Shown here: positions 36,901-43,929 of the stretch, in pieces
How the letters are laid out: each line of letters begins with the position of its first letter
How positions within the stretch are numbered: position 1 is the stretch's first letter
Assembly (NCBI GenBank): GCA_963764695.1
Contig: CAVXTW010000003.1
Location: forward strand, 868,001-932,000
Length of the DNA: 64,000 nucleotides
Direction of reading: 5' to 3'
Source of the DNA: DATFRY01 sp963764695
Lineage (GTDB): Bacteria; Myxococcota_A; Polyangia; Haliangiales; Haliangiaceae
Made by a program: the position numbers and the translations under genes
Notes under the pieces: generated by a model
Database searches by the model: none
Told to the model about the DNA's origin: nothing
What the model saw: only the letters and a program-made list of their open reading frames with translations

Positions 36901-39406
36901 GTCGCTGATCGAGGTGTGGCCGCTCCTGCGCCGCATCCGCGAGGAGGACGCCGCCGACGCCGGTCTGCGCGACGACCTGCGCGCCGCCGCGCGGGGGTGG
37001 AGCCAGCGCCAGCGCAGCGACGACGAGCTGTGGCGCGGCCGCGCGCTGGCCGAGCTGGAGCGTTTCCGCGCCCGCGCCGGCGTGCGCCTGACCAGCCTGG
37101 AGGAGGAGTTCGCCGACGCCAGCCGCGCCATCGGCCGCCGCACGCGCCGGCGGCGCCGCGCGCTCATCTTCGCCGCGATCGGCGCGACGGCGGCGGCCTC
37201 CGTGGTGCTCGGACTGGCCGAGCGCGACGCCCGGCACAGCGAGGCGCGCGCGCGCACGCTGGCCGAGCAGGCCCGGCGCGGCGAGGCCGAGGCAGAGATC
37301 CGCCTGGCCAAGACCTGGGCCATCGAGGGGCAGCGCGAGAGCGCGCGCGGCAGCCCGCTGCGCGCCCTGGCCTACCTGCTGCCCGCCTACGGCCGGGTCG
37401 ACGGCTCCGGCACGCGCTTCGCCATCGCCCGCGCCATGGCCTCGATCGACGAGGAGCGCGCGGTGCTGCGCGGCCACCGGTCGAGCATTCACAGCATCGA
37501 GTGGTCGCACGACGGACGCACACTGGCGACCGTCAACGAGGAGGCGGCGACCCGGCTGTGGCGCTTCGATCGAGGGCGGGTCGAGCCGATCGACATCGGC
37601 GACGCCCGCGGCATGTTCCTCGGCTTCAGCGCCGGCGACAAGATCTACGGGCTCGGCGACGTCAAGGACGGCTCGATCGTCCTGCGCACGGTGGCCGACC
37701 ACAAGGAGGTCGCGCGCATCGGCCGCCTGGCGTCGAAGGAGACCAACCTCGACGGTCACTTCTCGGACGGCGGCGGCAGCCTGCTGCTCTTCCGATCCGA
37801 CGGGATGCTGTGGGTCTACGGCGCCGACGGGAAGCTGCGCAAGCGCGCGGCCACCGGCCTGAAGATCGACTTCGCCGCCGCCGACCGCAGCGGCCGCCGC
37901 GTGTTCCTGGCCGGCGAGACCGGCGGCCTGCACATGTGGGACATGAAGCGCGGCAAGGGGCGCGAGGTGCTGCCGGTCTCGTTCGGCGGCCTGGCCATGA
38001 GCGACCGCGGCGACGTGGTGGTGGCCGGCGGCGCCGACGGCAACACCTACGTCATCGACGGCGTGAAGGGCGCGCGGCGCCACGTGCTGGCCAGCCACCC
38101 GGGCCGCCACTACACCGCGGTAAGCCGCGACGGCCGCTGGATCGCCAGCGGCGGCTACGATCGCACGGCCAAGCTGTGGCACGCGGCCACCGGCAAGCTG
38201 CTGGCGACGCTGCACGAGCACCGGGGTCCGGTCAGCGTGGTGGCGTTCGATCCGAGCGGGCAGCTCCTGGCCACCGCGTCGGGCGACGGCACGGTGCGCA
38301 TCTACAACACGCGCGGCGCGATGCTGGCCGCGTACGAGGGACACACCGCCGACATCCTCGATCTGGCGTGGAGCCCGGACGGCCAGTGGCTTGCCTCCGG
38401 CGCGGCCGACGGGCTGGTTGCAGTGTGGCCGGGGCGCTCGCCGCAGACGCGCGAGATCTCCGGCGGCAACCAGGAGCTCGCCCAGATCGAGGTGTGCGGC
38501 GAGCTCGCCATGCTGTCGTTCGACAAGGGGCTGGCGCTGCACGACATCGCCAGCGGCAAGCTGGTCCGCCGCATCCCGCTCGACGAGCCGCCCTTCAGCG
38601 TCGCCTGCTCGGCCGAGCGGATCGCTGTCGGCACGCTGGACGGAGTGCGCCTGTTCTCGCTCGACGGCAAGCAGGTGTCGCGCGAGCGCGGCGCCGAGCA
38701 GCCGATCAGCGTGATCGGGTTCTCGGGCGACGGCCGCGCCATGGCCACCATCAGCTACGACCAGACCGTGCGCATGTGGGACGGAATCACCGGCAAGCCG
38801 GGGAAGATCCTGGTCGGGTCGCCGGAGGATCCGTCGCACGCGAGCTCGCTGGACTTCTCCGCCGACGGCAAGTCGCTGTTCGTGGGCGACTCGACCGGCC
38901 AGGTCACGGTGTGGAGCACCGGCGGCGAGATGCTGCGGCGCCGGAAGATCCACAACCAGGAGGTCATCTGGCTGGCGGTGTCGCGCGACGGGGCGCGTCT
39001 GGCCGCCGCCTCGGCCGATCGATCGCTGTCGATCGCGAAGGCGGGAGATCTTGTGCCGGAGCGAACCATCGAGGAGCACGTCGCCTTCGTCACGTCGATC
39101 GACTGGAGCGCCGACAGCAAGCTGCTGCTGACCGGCTCCGAGGACACCTCGGCCTTCGTGTGGGACGTCGACACCGGCGCGCTGGTCGGCGAGATCCGAC
39201 CCGGCCGCGGCGCCGTGGCCGGGGCCATCTTCGCCGGCGACAAGATCGTGGCCGGCAGCCGCGGTGGGCGGGTCATGACCTTCCCGGCCAGCCTGGAGCG
39301 GCGCTCGCCGGAGGAGATCCGCAGGATCCTGCACTGCCGTCTGCCCTACCGACTCGGCAGCGCCGGGCGCATCCAACGCGTGACGCCGCCCGAGGGCTGC
39401 CGGTAG
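33911..39406 (+). CDS. Ser/Thr kinase - STAND NTPase - WD40 multidomain protein
   Basis: This 1831-residue protein has a TTG start. The kinase domain (about 58-320) has a G-loop AAGGLGEVY, Lys87 in VIKVMRRD, HRDLKPAN at 180-187, DFG at 203-205 and an intact APEQW. A poorly conserved Ala-rich region follows (about 350-655). A novel-STAND NTPase module starts at YRGLAPFSAGDAARFVGRAR with Walker A GASGAGKS (about 703-710), Walker B-like ALVVAVDQMEELF, and the winged-helix region ending near 1060. A transmembrane helix lies at about 1084-1102 (LIFAAIGATAAASVVLGLA). From about 1190 to the end are roughly fourteen WD40 units (GHRSSIHSIEWSHDGRTLAT and relatives). The WD40 propellers would lie outside the cytoplasm if the single helix crosses the membrane. 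It probably couples ligand sensing to NTP-dependent oligomerisation and phosphorylation. Confidence 0.93.
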   Translation: MSQPSDSPSLGDPPSETGETIPTEAEASQPGAGSAPQRAAAGTLPPDRPVVGRVLGRFRVVQELAAGGLGEVYRAEQEILGRDAVIKVMRRDRTVTPARAERFLREARLAARLDHPYAAHVYAFGAEPDGLLWIAMELVRGQTVRDLVRQRGPMPPALFAPLAVALCEVVHAAHELGIVHRDLKPANVMVMASGGRLLPKLIDFGVAKGLDDAELPAGRASSPASVELTREDQALGSPHYMAPEQWASPGAVDRRADVFALGAVFYYMLSGQPPFRGNTADELARARIETVPAPVGGGAPGALDAVLAHALASSPARRFPTALELASALTAAVAASAATPSLNPLLVETWSARAPEPLAELVFALSAARTETEADALARTLVEALCRWLAVLALAEQRGHDGAPPERARQLGRGLLARGLSAAGWLELAQVLVAAGASSASGAVAGGATAGRRASGSADGSSEYTPSSGTWPPARAALDSSPLDRLPLLPPDGIRALGEFLGGAGAAALAELASPRDPLPAGASLHSRLSADMARLGAVLAQLGAMLDTALVADVDGQPLELSGLRRRRQASLWGPPLAPGELALIGAGGAARLTLSPLVVLAPAVPGGDPEVFMLAGGPRGPCLRALPSGAEISGGEAVRQVADALDLTASQVETGESGEDAPYRGLAPFSAGDAARFVGRAREAETFINLLRARRLVGLVGASGAGKSSFLQAGVLAALPEGWTHVSLRPGATPVRALLAAAGLDLPASAAAEAIAGALVAGAPASGALVVAVDQMEELFALGAPAEERERFAAALVAAADGAGGRVRVVLCLRDDFLARAEALGPLRGRLASALTVLVTPAPAELRRIVLEPAERAGYWFEDEAVVDEMVATIADRPGGLALLSFAVLAWWERRDRERHLLPTAAYRRLGGVAGALASHADALYAGMPASAQRAARDIIRQLVTAEGTRAALPAADLVRLAGPGGEQALDGLIAGRLLVARDDVDGDAIELAHESLIEVWPLLRRIREEDAADAGLRDDLRAAARGWSQRQRSDDELWRGRALAELERFRARAGVRLTSLEEEFADASRAIGRRTRRRRRALIFAAIGATAAASVVLGLAERDARHSEARARTLAEQARRGEAEAEIRLAKTWAIEGQRESARGSPLRALAYLLPAYGRVDGSGTRFAIARAMASIDEERAVLRGHRSSIHSIEWSHDGRTLATVNEEAATRLWRFDRGRVEPIDIGDARGMFLGFSAGDKIYGLGDVKDGSIVLRTVADHKEVARIGRLASKETNLDGHFSDGGGSLLLFRSDGMLWVYGADGKLRKRAATGLKIDFAAADRSGRRVFLAGETGGLHMWDMKRGKGREVLPVSFGGLAMSDRGDVVVAGGADGNTYVIDGVKGARRHVLASHPGRHYTAVSRDGRWIASGGYDRTAKLWHAATGKLLATLHEHRGPVSVVAFDPSGQLLATASGDGTVRIYNTRGAMLAAYEGHTADILDLAWSPDGQWLASGAADGLVAVWPGRSPQTREISGGNQELAQIEVCGELAMLSFDKGLALHDIASGKLVRRIPLDEPPFSVACSAERIAVGTLDGVRLFSLDGKQVSRERGAEQPISVIGFSGDGRAMATISYDQTVRMWDGITGKPGKILVGSPEDPSHASSLDFSADGKSLFVGDSTGQVTVWSTGGEMLRRRKIHNQEVIWLAVSRDGARLAAASADRSLSIAKAGDLVPERTIEEHVAFVTSIDWSADSKLLLTGSEDTSAFVWDVDTGALVGEIRPGRGAVAGAIFAGDKIVAGSRGGRVMTFPASLERRSPEEIRRILHCRLPYRLGSAGRIQRVTPPEGCR

Positions 39407-39424
39407 CCAGCTGCACCCTGTCCC

Positions 39425-39607
39425 GTACTCGTACTCGTACTCGTACTCGTACTCGTACTCGTACTCGTGCGCGTGCGCGTACTCGTGCTCGTGCGCGTGA
39501 ACAGCACGAGCCGGAACGTGTACGAGTACGTGTACGAGTACGAGGACGAGTACGAGGACGAGTACGAGGACGTGCACGCGCACGCGCACGAGGAGGAGTA
39601 CGAGGAC
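39425..39607. repeat. Hexanucleotide inverted array between convergent genes
   Basis: Twelve hexamers on the left (39425-39496) begin with seven perfect GTACTC copies, followed by GTGCGC and GTGCTC variants. A 21-base spacer follows (39497-39517). Fifteen hexamers on the right (39518-39607) are GAGTAC, GAGGAC, GTGTAC and GCGCAC, i.e. largely the reverse complement of the left units. Each unit keeps the form GNNNNC. The array can fold into a long imperfect hairpin of 70 or more base pairs. It lies exactly between the stops of the convergent kinase and protease genes, so it could terminate both transcripts. It is not coding: both strands read as Glu-Tyr or Val-Leu dipeptide strings. Confidence 0.85.
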
Positions 39608-39617
39608 GTCTCGTCGG

Positions 39618-40607
39618 CTAGAAGCAGTCCGGATCCGGCAGCGGGCAGTCGTCGCAGATACCGTCGCCGTACCAGCCGTTCACTTCGCAGAAGTCTTCCT
39701 CCGGCGGTGGCTCCTCCGGAGGTGGCTGCTGGGGCGGCGGCTCCTGAGGCGGTGGCTCCTCGCCCTCGCCGGGCGGTGGCTCCTCTTCCTCGGGAGGCGG
39801 TCCGCTGCCGGGCGGCGCCGGGACGACTCCGCCCACTGCCTGGATGACGAAGTCGGCGAATGCGTCGGTGCGCGTGGTGTGCAGCGCGCTGCTGCACGCG
39901 CCCCATGACGCGACGCCGATGACGACGCTCTGTCCGCCCACATCCATCAGCGCGGGGCCGCCGGTATCGGCGGGACAGGCTGCCTCGCCGCCGGCGAAGT
40001 CGAGGAACTGATCGGTGACCGACACGATCGGCACGCGAGCGGCCAGCTTCTGGCCGGTCGGCGCGATCGGCTGGCCGGTCTCGCCGGGCTGGGCGTTCAT
40101 GTCGTGGCCGACCAGCACCGCGTTCTGGCCGGTGAGCCCGATGGCGTCCTCGCGGTTGAAGGAGAGCGGCTCCTCGGCCGCCTGCTGGCCGAGCAGCAGC
40201 ACGGCGAGGTCGTTGACGCGCGCGCCGCTGCCCGGATCGGCCGCGTACAGCGGATGCGAGATGACCCGGGTGACGACGTAGGCGCTGCCCGGGGCGGCCG
40301 CGCTGGTCGTGCCGACGCCGCCGGCGCTTTGTGCCGGCCGGTGTTCCGTTGGGCCGGCGAAGGTGAAGGCCGCGGTCCCTTCCACGCAGTGGGCCGCGGT
40401 CAGCACCGCGCCGGTCGCGATCAGCGTACCGGTGCAGCGCGGCTGGCCGTCGGCCAGGATGGCGCCGACCGCCGGGTAGTCACCAGAGGCCTGGCCGCCG
40501 GTCTGCGCATCGCCGTCGACAGGCTCGCCGGTCACGGCCATGCAGCCGCCGGCCGCGATCGCGAGCGCCGCGGCGATGGACGTTCGCGACCATCGGAGTC
40601 GAATCAT
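39618..40607 (-). CDS. Trypsin-like (S1) secreted protease homologue with Thr in place of catalytic Ser
   Basis: This 329-residue lipoprotein has the signal AAALAIAAGGC and GGAG before the ATG. The S1 fold is clear: TGTLIATGAVLTAAHCVEG with the catalytic His, VNDLAVLLLG with the Asp, and ACPADTGGPALMDVGGQSVV followed by IGVASWGACSS. The usual GDSGGP is DTGGP here, so Thr replaces the nucleophilic Ser (codon ACC at 39963-39965). After residue 255 comes a Pro/Glu-rich spacer and a Cys-rich tail, NGWYGDGICDDCPLPDPDC, a calcium-binding-like motif seen on other myxobacterial secreted proteins. It may be a weak Thr protease or a pseudoprotease with a binding role. It is divergent from the FHA activator. 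Confidence 0.85.
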   Translation of the reverse strand: MIRLRWSRTSIAAALAIAAGGCMAVTGEPVDGDAQTGGQASGDYPAVGAILADGQPRCTGTLIATGAVLTAAHCVEGTAAFTFAGPTEHRPAQSAGGVGTTSAAAPGSAYVVTRVISHPLYAADPGSGARVNDLAVLLLGQQAAEEPLSFNREDAIGLTGQNAVLVGHDMNAQPGETGQPIAPTGQKLAARVPIVSVTDQFLDFAGGEAACPADTGGPALMDVGGQSVVIGVASWGACSSALHTTRTDAFADFVIQAVGGVVPAPPGSGPPPEEEEPPPGEGEEPPPQEPPPQQPPPEEPPPEEDFCEVNGWYGDGICDDCPLPDPDCF

Positions 40608-40693
40608 CGGTGGAGTCTCCTCGCGCGTGTGGCGCAGACGAGGAGCAAGTCGCATACCGGCGCCACGACGCGCAGATACGGCCCGGCAGCCCG

Positions 40694-40746
40694 GTTGCGC
40701 AGCCACTCGCGCAACGCGGCCCGCCCTTGCGCACGCGCTTGCGCAA
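40694..40746. promoter_or_regulatory. Cluster of TTGCGCA-type sites between protease and FHA activator
   Basis: Within 53 bases there are TTGCGCA at 40695-40701, the inverted form GCGCAA at 40709-40714, TTGCGCA at 40727-40733, and the palindrome TTGCGCAA at 40739-40746. Repeated short sites upstream of an enhancer-binding protein gene suggest an operator or upstream activating sequence shared by the divergent genes. Confidence 0.4.
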
Positions 40747-40779
40747 CTCGCGCATCGGCTTCTCGCCCCTGCCGCGCGC

Positions 40780-40785
40780 TATGCT
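40780..40785 (+). promoter_or_regulatory. -10 element with leaderless geometry, FHA activator gene
   Basis: TATGCT ends 6 bases before the ATG at 40792 and no Shine-Dalgarno is present in the gap or upstream of it. Confidence 0.45.
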
Positions 40786-40791
40786 CGGGCG

Positions 40792-42198
40792 ATGTCCGGT
40801 CGTCGCCCCGAGGACGCCACGCTGGTGACCGAGGAGCTCGGACCGGCCGGCCCCGAGCCGCGCGTGCTGGTGGTCGTCGGCCGCAGCGCACTGTCGGCCC
40901 ACCCGCTGCCGGATCGCGGCTCGCTGGTGCTGGGTCGCTCGCGCGCCGCCGACGTGGTCATCGACGATCGATCGGTGTCGCGCCGCCACGCGCGCCTCAC
41001 CCTCGACGGCCGCCGCGTCGCCATCGCGGATCTGGACAGCGCCAACGGCACGCGCATCGGACATCGCCCGGTCGGCGGCGAGGAGGTCGAGGTCCCCGCC
41101 GGCGAGCCGTTCCACCTGGGCGCGGTCACCCTGGTCATCGACGGCGCCACCGACGCGACGTCGCGCACCGCGGCGGTCTCACCCGCGCCCGACACGATGG
41201 CCGAGCTGGAGGCGATGGCGGCGCGCCTGGCCGCCGGCAGCGTGAGCGTGCTGATCCAGGGCGAGACCGGGGTCGGCAAGGAGCGGATGGCCGAGCGCAT
41301 CCACCGCATGTCGGCGCGCGCGAGCGGCCCGTTCGTCCGCCTCAACTGCGCCGCCATCGCCGACAGCCTGCTCGAGAGCGAGCTCTTCGGCCACGAGCGC
41401 GGTGCCTTCACCGGCGCCCACGCGGCAAAGCTGGGCCTGCTCGAGCTGGCCGCCGGCGGCACGCTGTTCTTCGACGAGATCGGCGAGCTACCTCTCGCAT
41501 TACAGGTAAAGCTCCTGCGCGCGGTCGAGGAGCGAGCGGTGCGGCGCGTGGGCGGTGTGGAGGCACGCCCGGTCAACGTGCGCTACGTGTCGGCCAGCAA
41601 CCGCGAGCTCGAGGCCGAGGTCAACGCCGGCCGCTTCCGGCGCGACCTGTACTACCGGCTGGCCGGCGCCACGCTGTTCATCCCGCCCCTGCGCGAGCGG
41701 CGCGGCGAGATCCGCCCGCTGGCCGGGCGCTTCGTGGCCGACGCAAGCGAGTCGCTCGGCCGCGCCCCGGTCGCCCTCTCGGAGGACGCCTGCGCCTGGC
41801 TGCTCGAGCACGCATGGCCGGGCAACGTGCGCGAGCTCCGCAGCGCCTGCGAGCGAGCAGTGCTGCTTTGCGACGACGGAGCCCTGCGCCGCGATCATTT
41901 CCTGGCCGCGGCCGGCCCCCGCGCCGGAGCCGTCACGGCCGTCGGCGCCGTATCCGATGGGGCTCCGGAGAGCCCGCCCGGCGACGCCCCCGATCAATCG
42001 ATCGGAGGCGAACCGGACAGCCTGCGCGACGCGGCGCGACGCGAGGTCGAGGCGGTCGAGCGCCGCCGCATCGTGGCCGCGCTGGAGCAGGCCGGCGGAA
42101 ACCAGACCCGCGCCGCCGAGCTCCTCGGCATCTCGCGACGCACGCTGGTCAACCGCCTCGGCGCCTACGATCTGCCCCGCCCGCGCAAGCCGAAGTGA
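40792..42198 (+). CDS. FHA-domain sigma-54-dependent transcriptional activator
   Basis: This 468-residue protein has an N-terminal FHA domain (about 45-115: LVLGRSRAADVVIDDRSVSR, RHARLTLDGRR, DLDSANGTRIG), which binds phosphothreonine. The AAA+ core (about 135-370) has Walker A GETGVGKE, the sigma-54-contacting loop GAFTGA at about 204-209, Walker B GGTLFFDEIGEL and the Arg fingers in RFRRDLYYRLAG. A Fis-type helix-turn-helix closes the protein (GNQTRAAELLGISRRTLVNR). FHA input links it to Ser/Thr kinase signalling, and three kinases are encoded in this window. The ATG is chosen because it fits the FHA start and lies 6 bases after a TATGCT element. Confidence 0.93.
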   Translation: MSGRRPEDATLVTEELGPAGPEPRVLVVVGRSALSAHPLPDRGSLVLGRSRAADVVIDDRSVSRRHARLTLDGRRVAIADLDSANGTRIGHRPVGGEEVEVPAGEPFHLGAVTLVIDGATDATSRTAAVSPAPDTMAELEAMAARLAAGSVSVLIQGETGVGKERMAERIHRMSARASGPFVRLNCAAIADSLLESELFGHERGAFTGAHAAKLGLLELAAGGTLFFDEIGELPLALQVKLLRAVEERAVRRVGGVEARPVNVRYVSASNRELEAEVNAGRFRRDLYYRLAGATLFIPPLRERRGEIRPLAGRFVADASESLGRAPVALSEDACAWLLEHAWPGNVRELRSACERAVLLCDDGALRRDHFLAAAGPRAGAVTAVGAVSDGAPESPPGDAPDQSIGGEPDSLRDAARREVEAVERRRIVAALEQAGGNQTRAAELLGISRRTLVNRLGAYDLPRPRKPK

Positions 42199-42221
42199 CC
42201 TGCGCGGGGTGAAGGGGGTCA

Positions 42222-42662
42222 TCAGTCAGTACGACTTGCCGCAGCCGCGCGATCCGCCGCAGCGTCGCGAATCGCCCGCGCCTCGTCGCGCTTGGCCTTG
42301 CGAGCCGCCGCATCCCCGTCGGTCGCGTCCTCGACGCCCTCCACGACCGAGTCTGCCGATCCGGGCACCGGCGCGGCCTCATGGAGGAGCCGCAGCCGCG
42401 GCTTGCACTCGCGCTGCTCCTCGCTGGGCTTCGGCACGACCAGCACGCGCGCCGCCTGGCGCGAACAGCGCTGCTCCCGCCGCGGGCAGTGCCCGTCCGT
42501 GAGAGCGCGCACGCCGTAACCGGCCAGCATTCCGGACAGGAGCGCCAGCGCGATCGACATGGCCAGCGGAACCCGCCCGCTCAGCGCCTTGCGTGCCTCC
42601 TGCCGGAGGACCGGCCCGGGCTCGCTCCCGCCACCATCGACTTCAGGGTTCGAGTTCGTCAT
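42222..42662 (-). CDS. Single-pass membrane protein of unknown function
   Basis: This protein has 146 residues from the ATG ending at 42662; a TTG five codons upstream is possible. A polar N-terminal part of about 35 residues leads to one transmembrane helix (LAMSIALALLSGMLAGYGVR, about 33-52), then a region with Cys in DGHCPRREQRCSRQ and an Ala/Arg/Asp-rich helical tail. No family is recognised. It converges on the FHA activator gene, with 23 bases between the stops. The tail is low complexity, so coding support comes mainly from the continuous reading frame and the clear helix. Confidence 0.55.
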   Translation of the reverse strand: MTNSNPEVDGGGSEPGPVLRQEARKALSGRVPLAMSIALALLSGMLAGYGVRALTDGHCPRREQRCSRQAARVLVVPKPSEEQRECKPRLRLLHEAAPVPGSADSVVEGVEDATDGDAAARKAKRDEARAIRDAAADRAAAASRTD

Positions 42663-42706
42663 GTGACAACCTGGCAACCCGCCCCGTCGCCGTCCCTATT
42701 CCCGGA

Positions 42707-43066
42707 TCACAGCTGGAGCTTGGACACATCCACGCCGGCCGGCACGCTGAATCCGGTCGCCATGATGTGCTCCACGAAGGAGACCGGTAGCCGGACGTTG
42801 TAATTGCGCACGTAGTGGGCCAGGTCGCCGGGCCAGACGTGACGACCGTCGGTCAGATAGTGAGGCGGCGAGATCAGGGTGCGCTTGTCGAACACATCGA
42901 CCGATGGCTTGGGCGTGGCGATGAACAGATGCCCAGCCTCGAGGTAGCTGGCCACCGCGTCCTGCTGCGGGGCCGGCGCGTCGGCCCGGGCCGCCGTCAG
43001 GCTGGGATCGGTGGGCTGGCCATGAGGCATCTCCTTGAAGAAGCCGACGCGGATGAGCTTGGTCAT
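42707..43066 (-). CDS. Hypothetical protein, 119 residues
   Basis: The ATG at 43066 is preceded by AGAGGA at a good distance. The protein has no signal or membrane segment. Distinct phrases are KLIRVGFFKEMPHGQPTDPS, EAGHLFIATPKPSVDVFDKR, TLISPPHYLTDGRHVWPGDL, YYVRNYNVRLP-like (AHYVRNYNVRLPVSFVEHIM) and FSVPAGVDVSKLQL. The pattern is that of a compact globular protein of a family seen widely in high-GC bacteria but not named with confidence here. It is encoded just upstream of, and on the same strand as, the previous gene. Confidence 0.7.
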   Translation of the reverse strand: MTKLIRVGFFKEMPHGQPTDPSLTAARADAPAPQQDAVASYLEAGHLFIATPKPSVDVFDKRTLISPPHYLTDGRHVWPGDLAHYVRNYNVRLPVSFVEHIMATGFSVPAGVDVSKLQL

Positions 43067-43106
43067 GGGTCCTCTCTGCTGGCCCGCCGCGAGCCGCTGG
43101 CCGATG

Positions 43107-43895
43107 CTACCGCAGCTCCGCGACGACCGCGTGATGGTCGGATGCGCCCTGGACGTCAACAACGTCGGCCGCGACCAGCCGCGGCAGCAGCGCCGGCGAC
43201 AGCAGCACGTAGTCCGAGCGCGTGTCGACGACCGCCCCGGCTTCGCCGCGCGCCCGCCGCGCCGTCACCCAGCGCTGCCCGTTGGGCCGCTCGCGCAGCG
43301 CGTCAACCCAGCCGGCCGCGTACAGGCGATCCATCACGTCGAAGCGGGGCGGGTGGCCGTACTTGTGCACGCCGGCGCGGGCCAGGTGCTCGTCCAGGTC
43401 GGGCGGGTACGGATCGTGGCGCGAGATCGAGTTGAGATCCCCGGCCAGCATCCAGTTGCCGCTGCCCACCTCGTCGGGCGGGACGATGCGGAGCAGCGCG
43501 TCGACCTCGACGAGGCGCGAGTCCTCGTCGTTGGCATGCAGGTGCGCCCCGATGACGACCAGCGGCTCACCGTCGAGATCCAGCTCCGCCTCCAGCAGGC
43601 AGTGGGCGACATCGTCCGGCGTGTGCACGACGCTGCGCGCGATCGGCAGGCGACTGACCAGGGCCACGTGGAAGCGCCGCCCGCTCGGCCGCCGGTTGGC
43701 TCCACCCAGCACCATGTGCCGCTCGTCGGCCGGCACGCCGATGGCCGCGGCCACCGCGCCCAGCCGTGCGCCGTCCTCCCAGCCCAGGCACTCCTCGAGC
43801 ACCAGGACGTCCGGCCGCTCCGCCGCCAGGATGCCGCAGATGGCCTCGAAACGGTCCTCCCCGCCCATCAGCACGTTGAAGGTCATCACCTTCAT
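43107..43895 (-). CDS. Endonuclease/exonuclease/phosphatase family protein
   Basis: This 262-residue protein has the DNase I-like superfamily motifs in order: KVMTFNVLMGGEDRF, VLVLEECLGWEDG with the metal-binding Glu, VIGAHLHANDEDSR, MLAGDLNSISRHDPYPPDLD and the terminal SDHHAVVAEL. All key residues are present, so a metal-dependent phosphodiesterase activity is expected. There is no signal peptide. The fold serves nucleases, sphingomyelinases and inositol phosphatases, so the substrate is open. TATCCT at 43903-43908 ends 7 bases before the ATG, with no Shine-Dalgarno. Confidence 0.9.
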   Translation of the reverse strand: MKVMTFNVLMGGEDRFEAICGILAAERPDVLVLEECLGWEDGARLGAVAAAIGVPADERHMVLGGANRRPSGRRFHVALVSRLPIARSVVHTPDDVAHCLLEAELDLDGEPLVVIGAHLHANDEDSRLVEVDALLRIVPPDEVGSGNWMLAGDLNSISRHDPYPPDLDEHLARAGVHKYGHPPRFDVMDRLYAAGWVDALRERPNGQRWVTARRARGEAGAVVDTRSDYVLLSPALLPRLVAADVVDVQGASDHHAVVAELR

Positions 43896-43902
43896 GCCGG
43901 CG

Positions 43903-43908
43903 AGGATA
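43903..43908 (-). promoter_or_regulatory. -10 element with leaderless geometry
   Basis: On the minus strand TATCCT ends 7 bases before the ATG at 43895. It overlaps the 34-base gap after the redoxin gene, indicating that the phosphatase-like gene has its own promoter. Confidence 0.4.
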
Positions 43909-43929
43909 CGCCCGTGCCCGACCGGGTGG

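Noticed and set aside
36212..39589. A 1125-codon open frame antisense to the large kinase gene
   Set aside because: High GC suppresses stop codons in antisense frames; the translation is a His/Ala/Arg/Asp-rich mixture without domain features, while the sense frame has kinase, STAND and WD40 motifs.
39467..39847. Plus-strand frame through the hexamer array, rich in Glu-Tyr and Glu-Asp
   Set aside because: Both strands of the array read as dipeptide repeats, as expected from a 6-base microsatellite; the frame then runs antisense to the protease gene.
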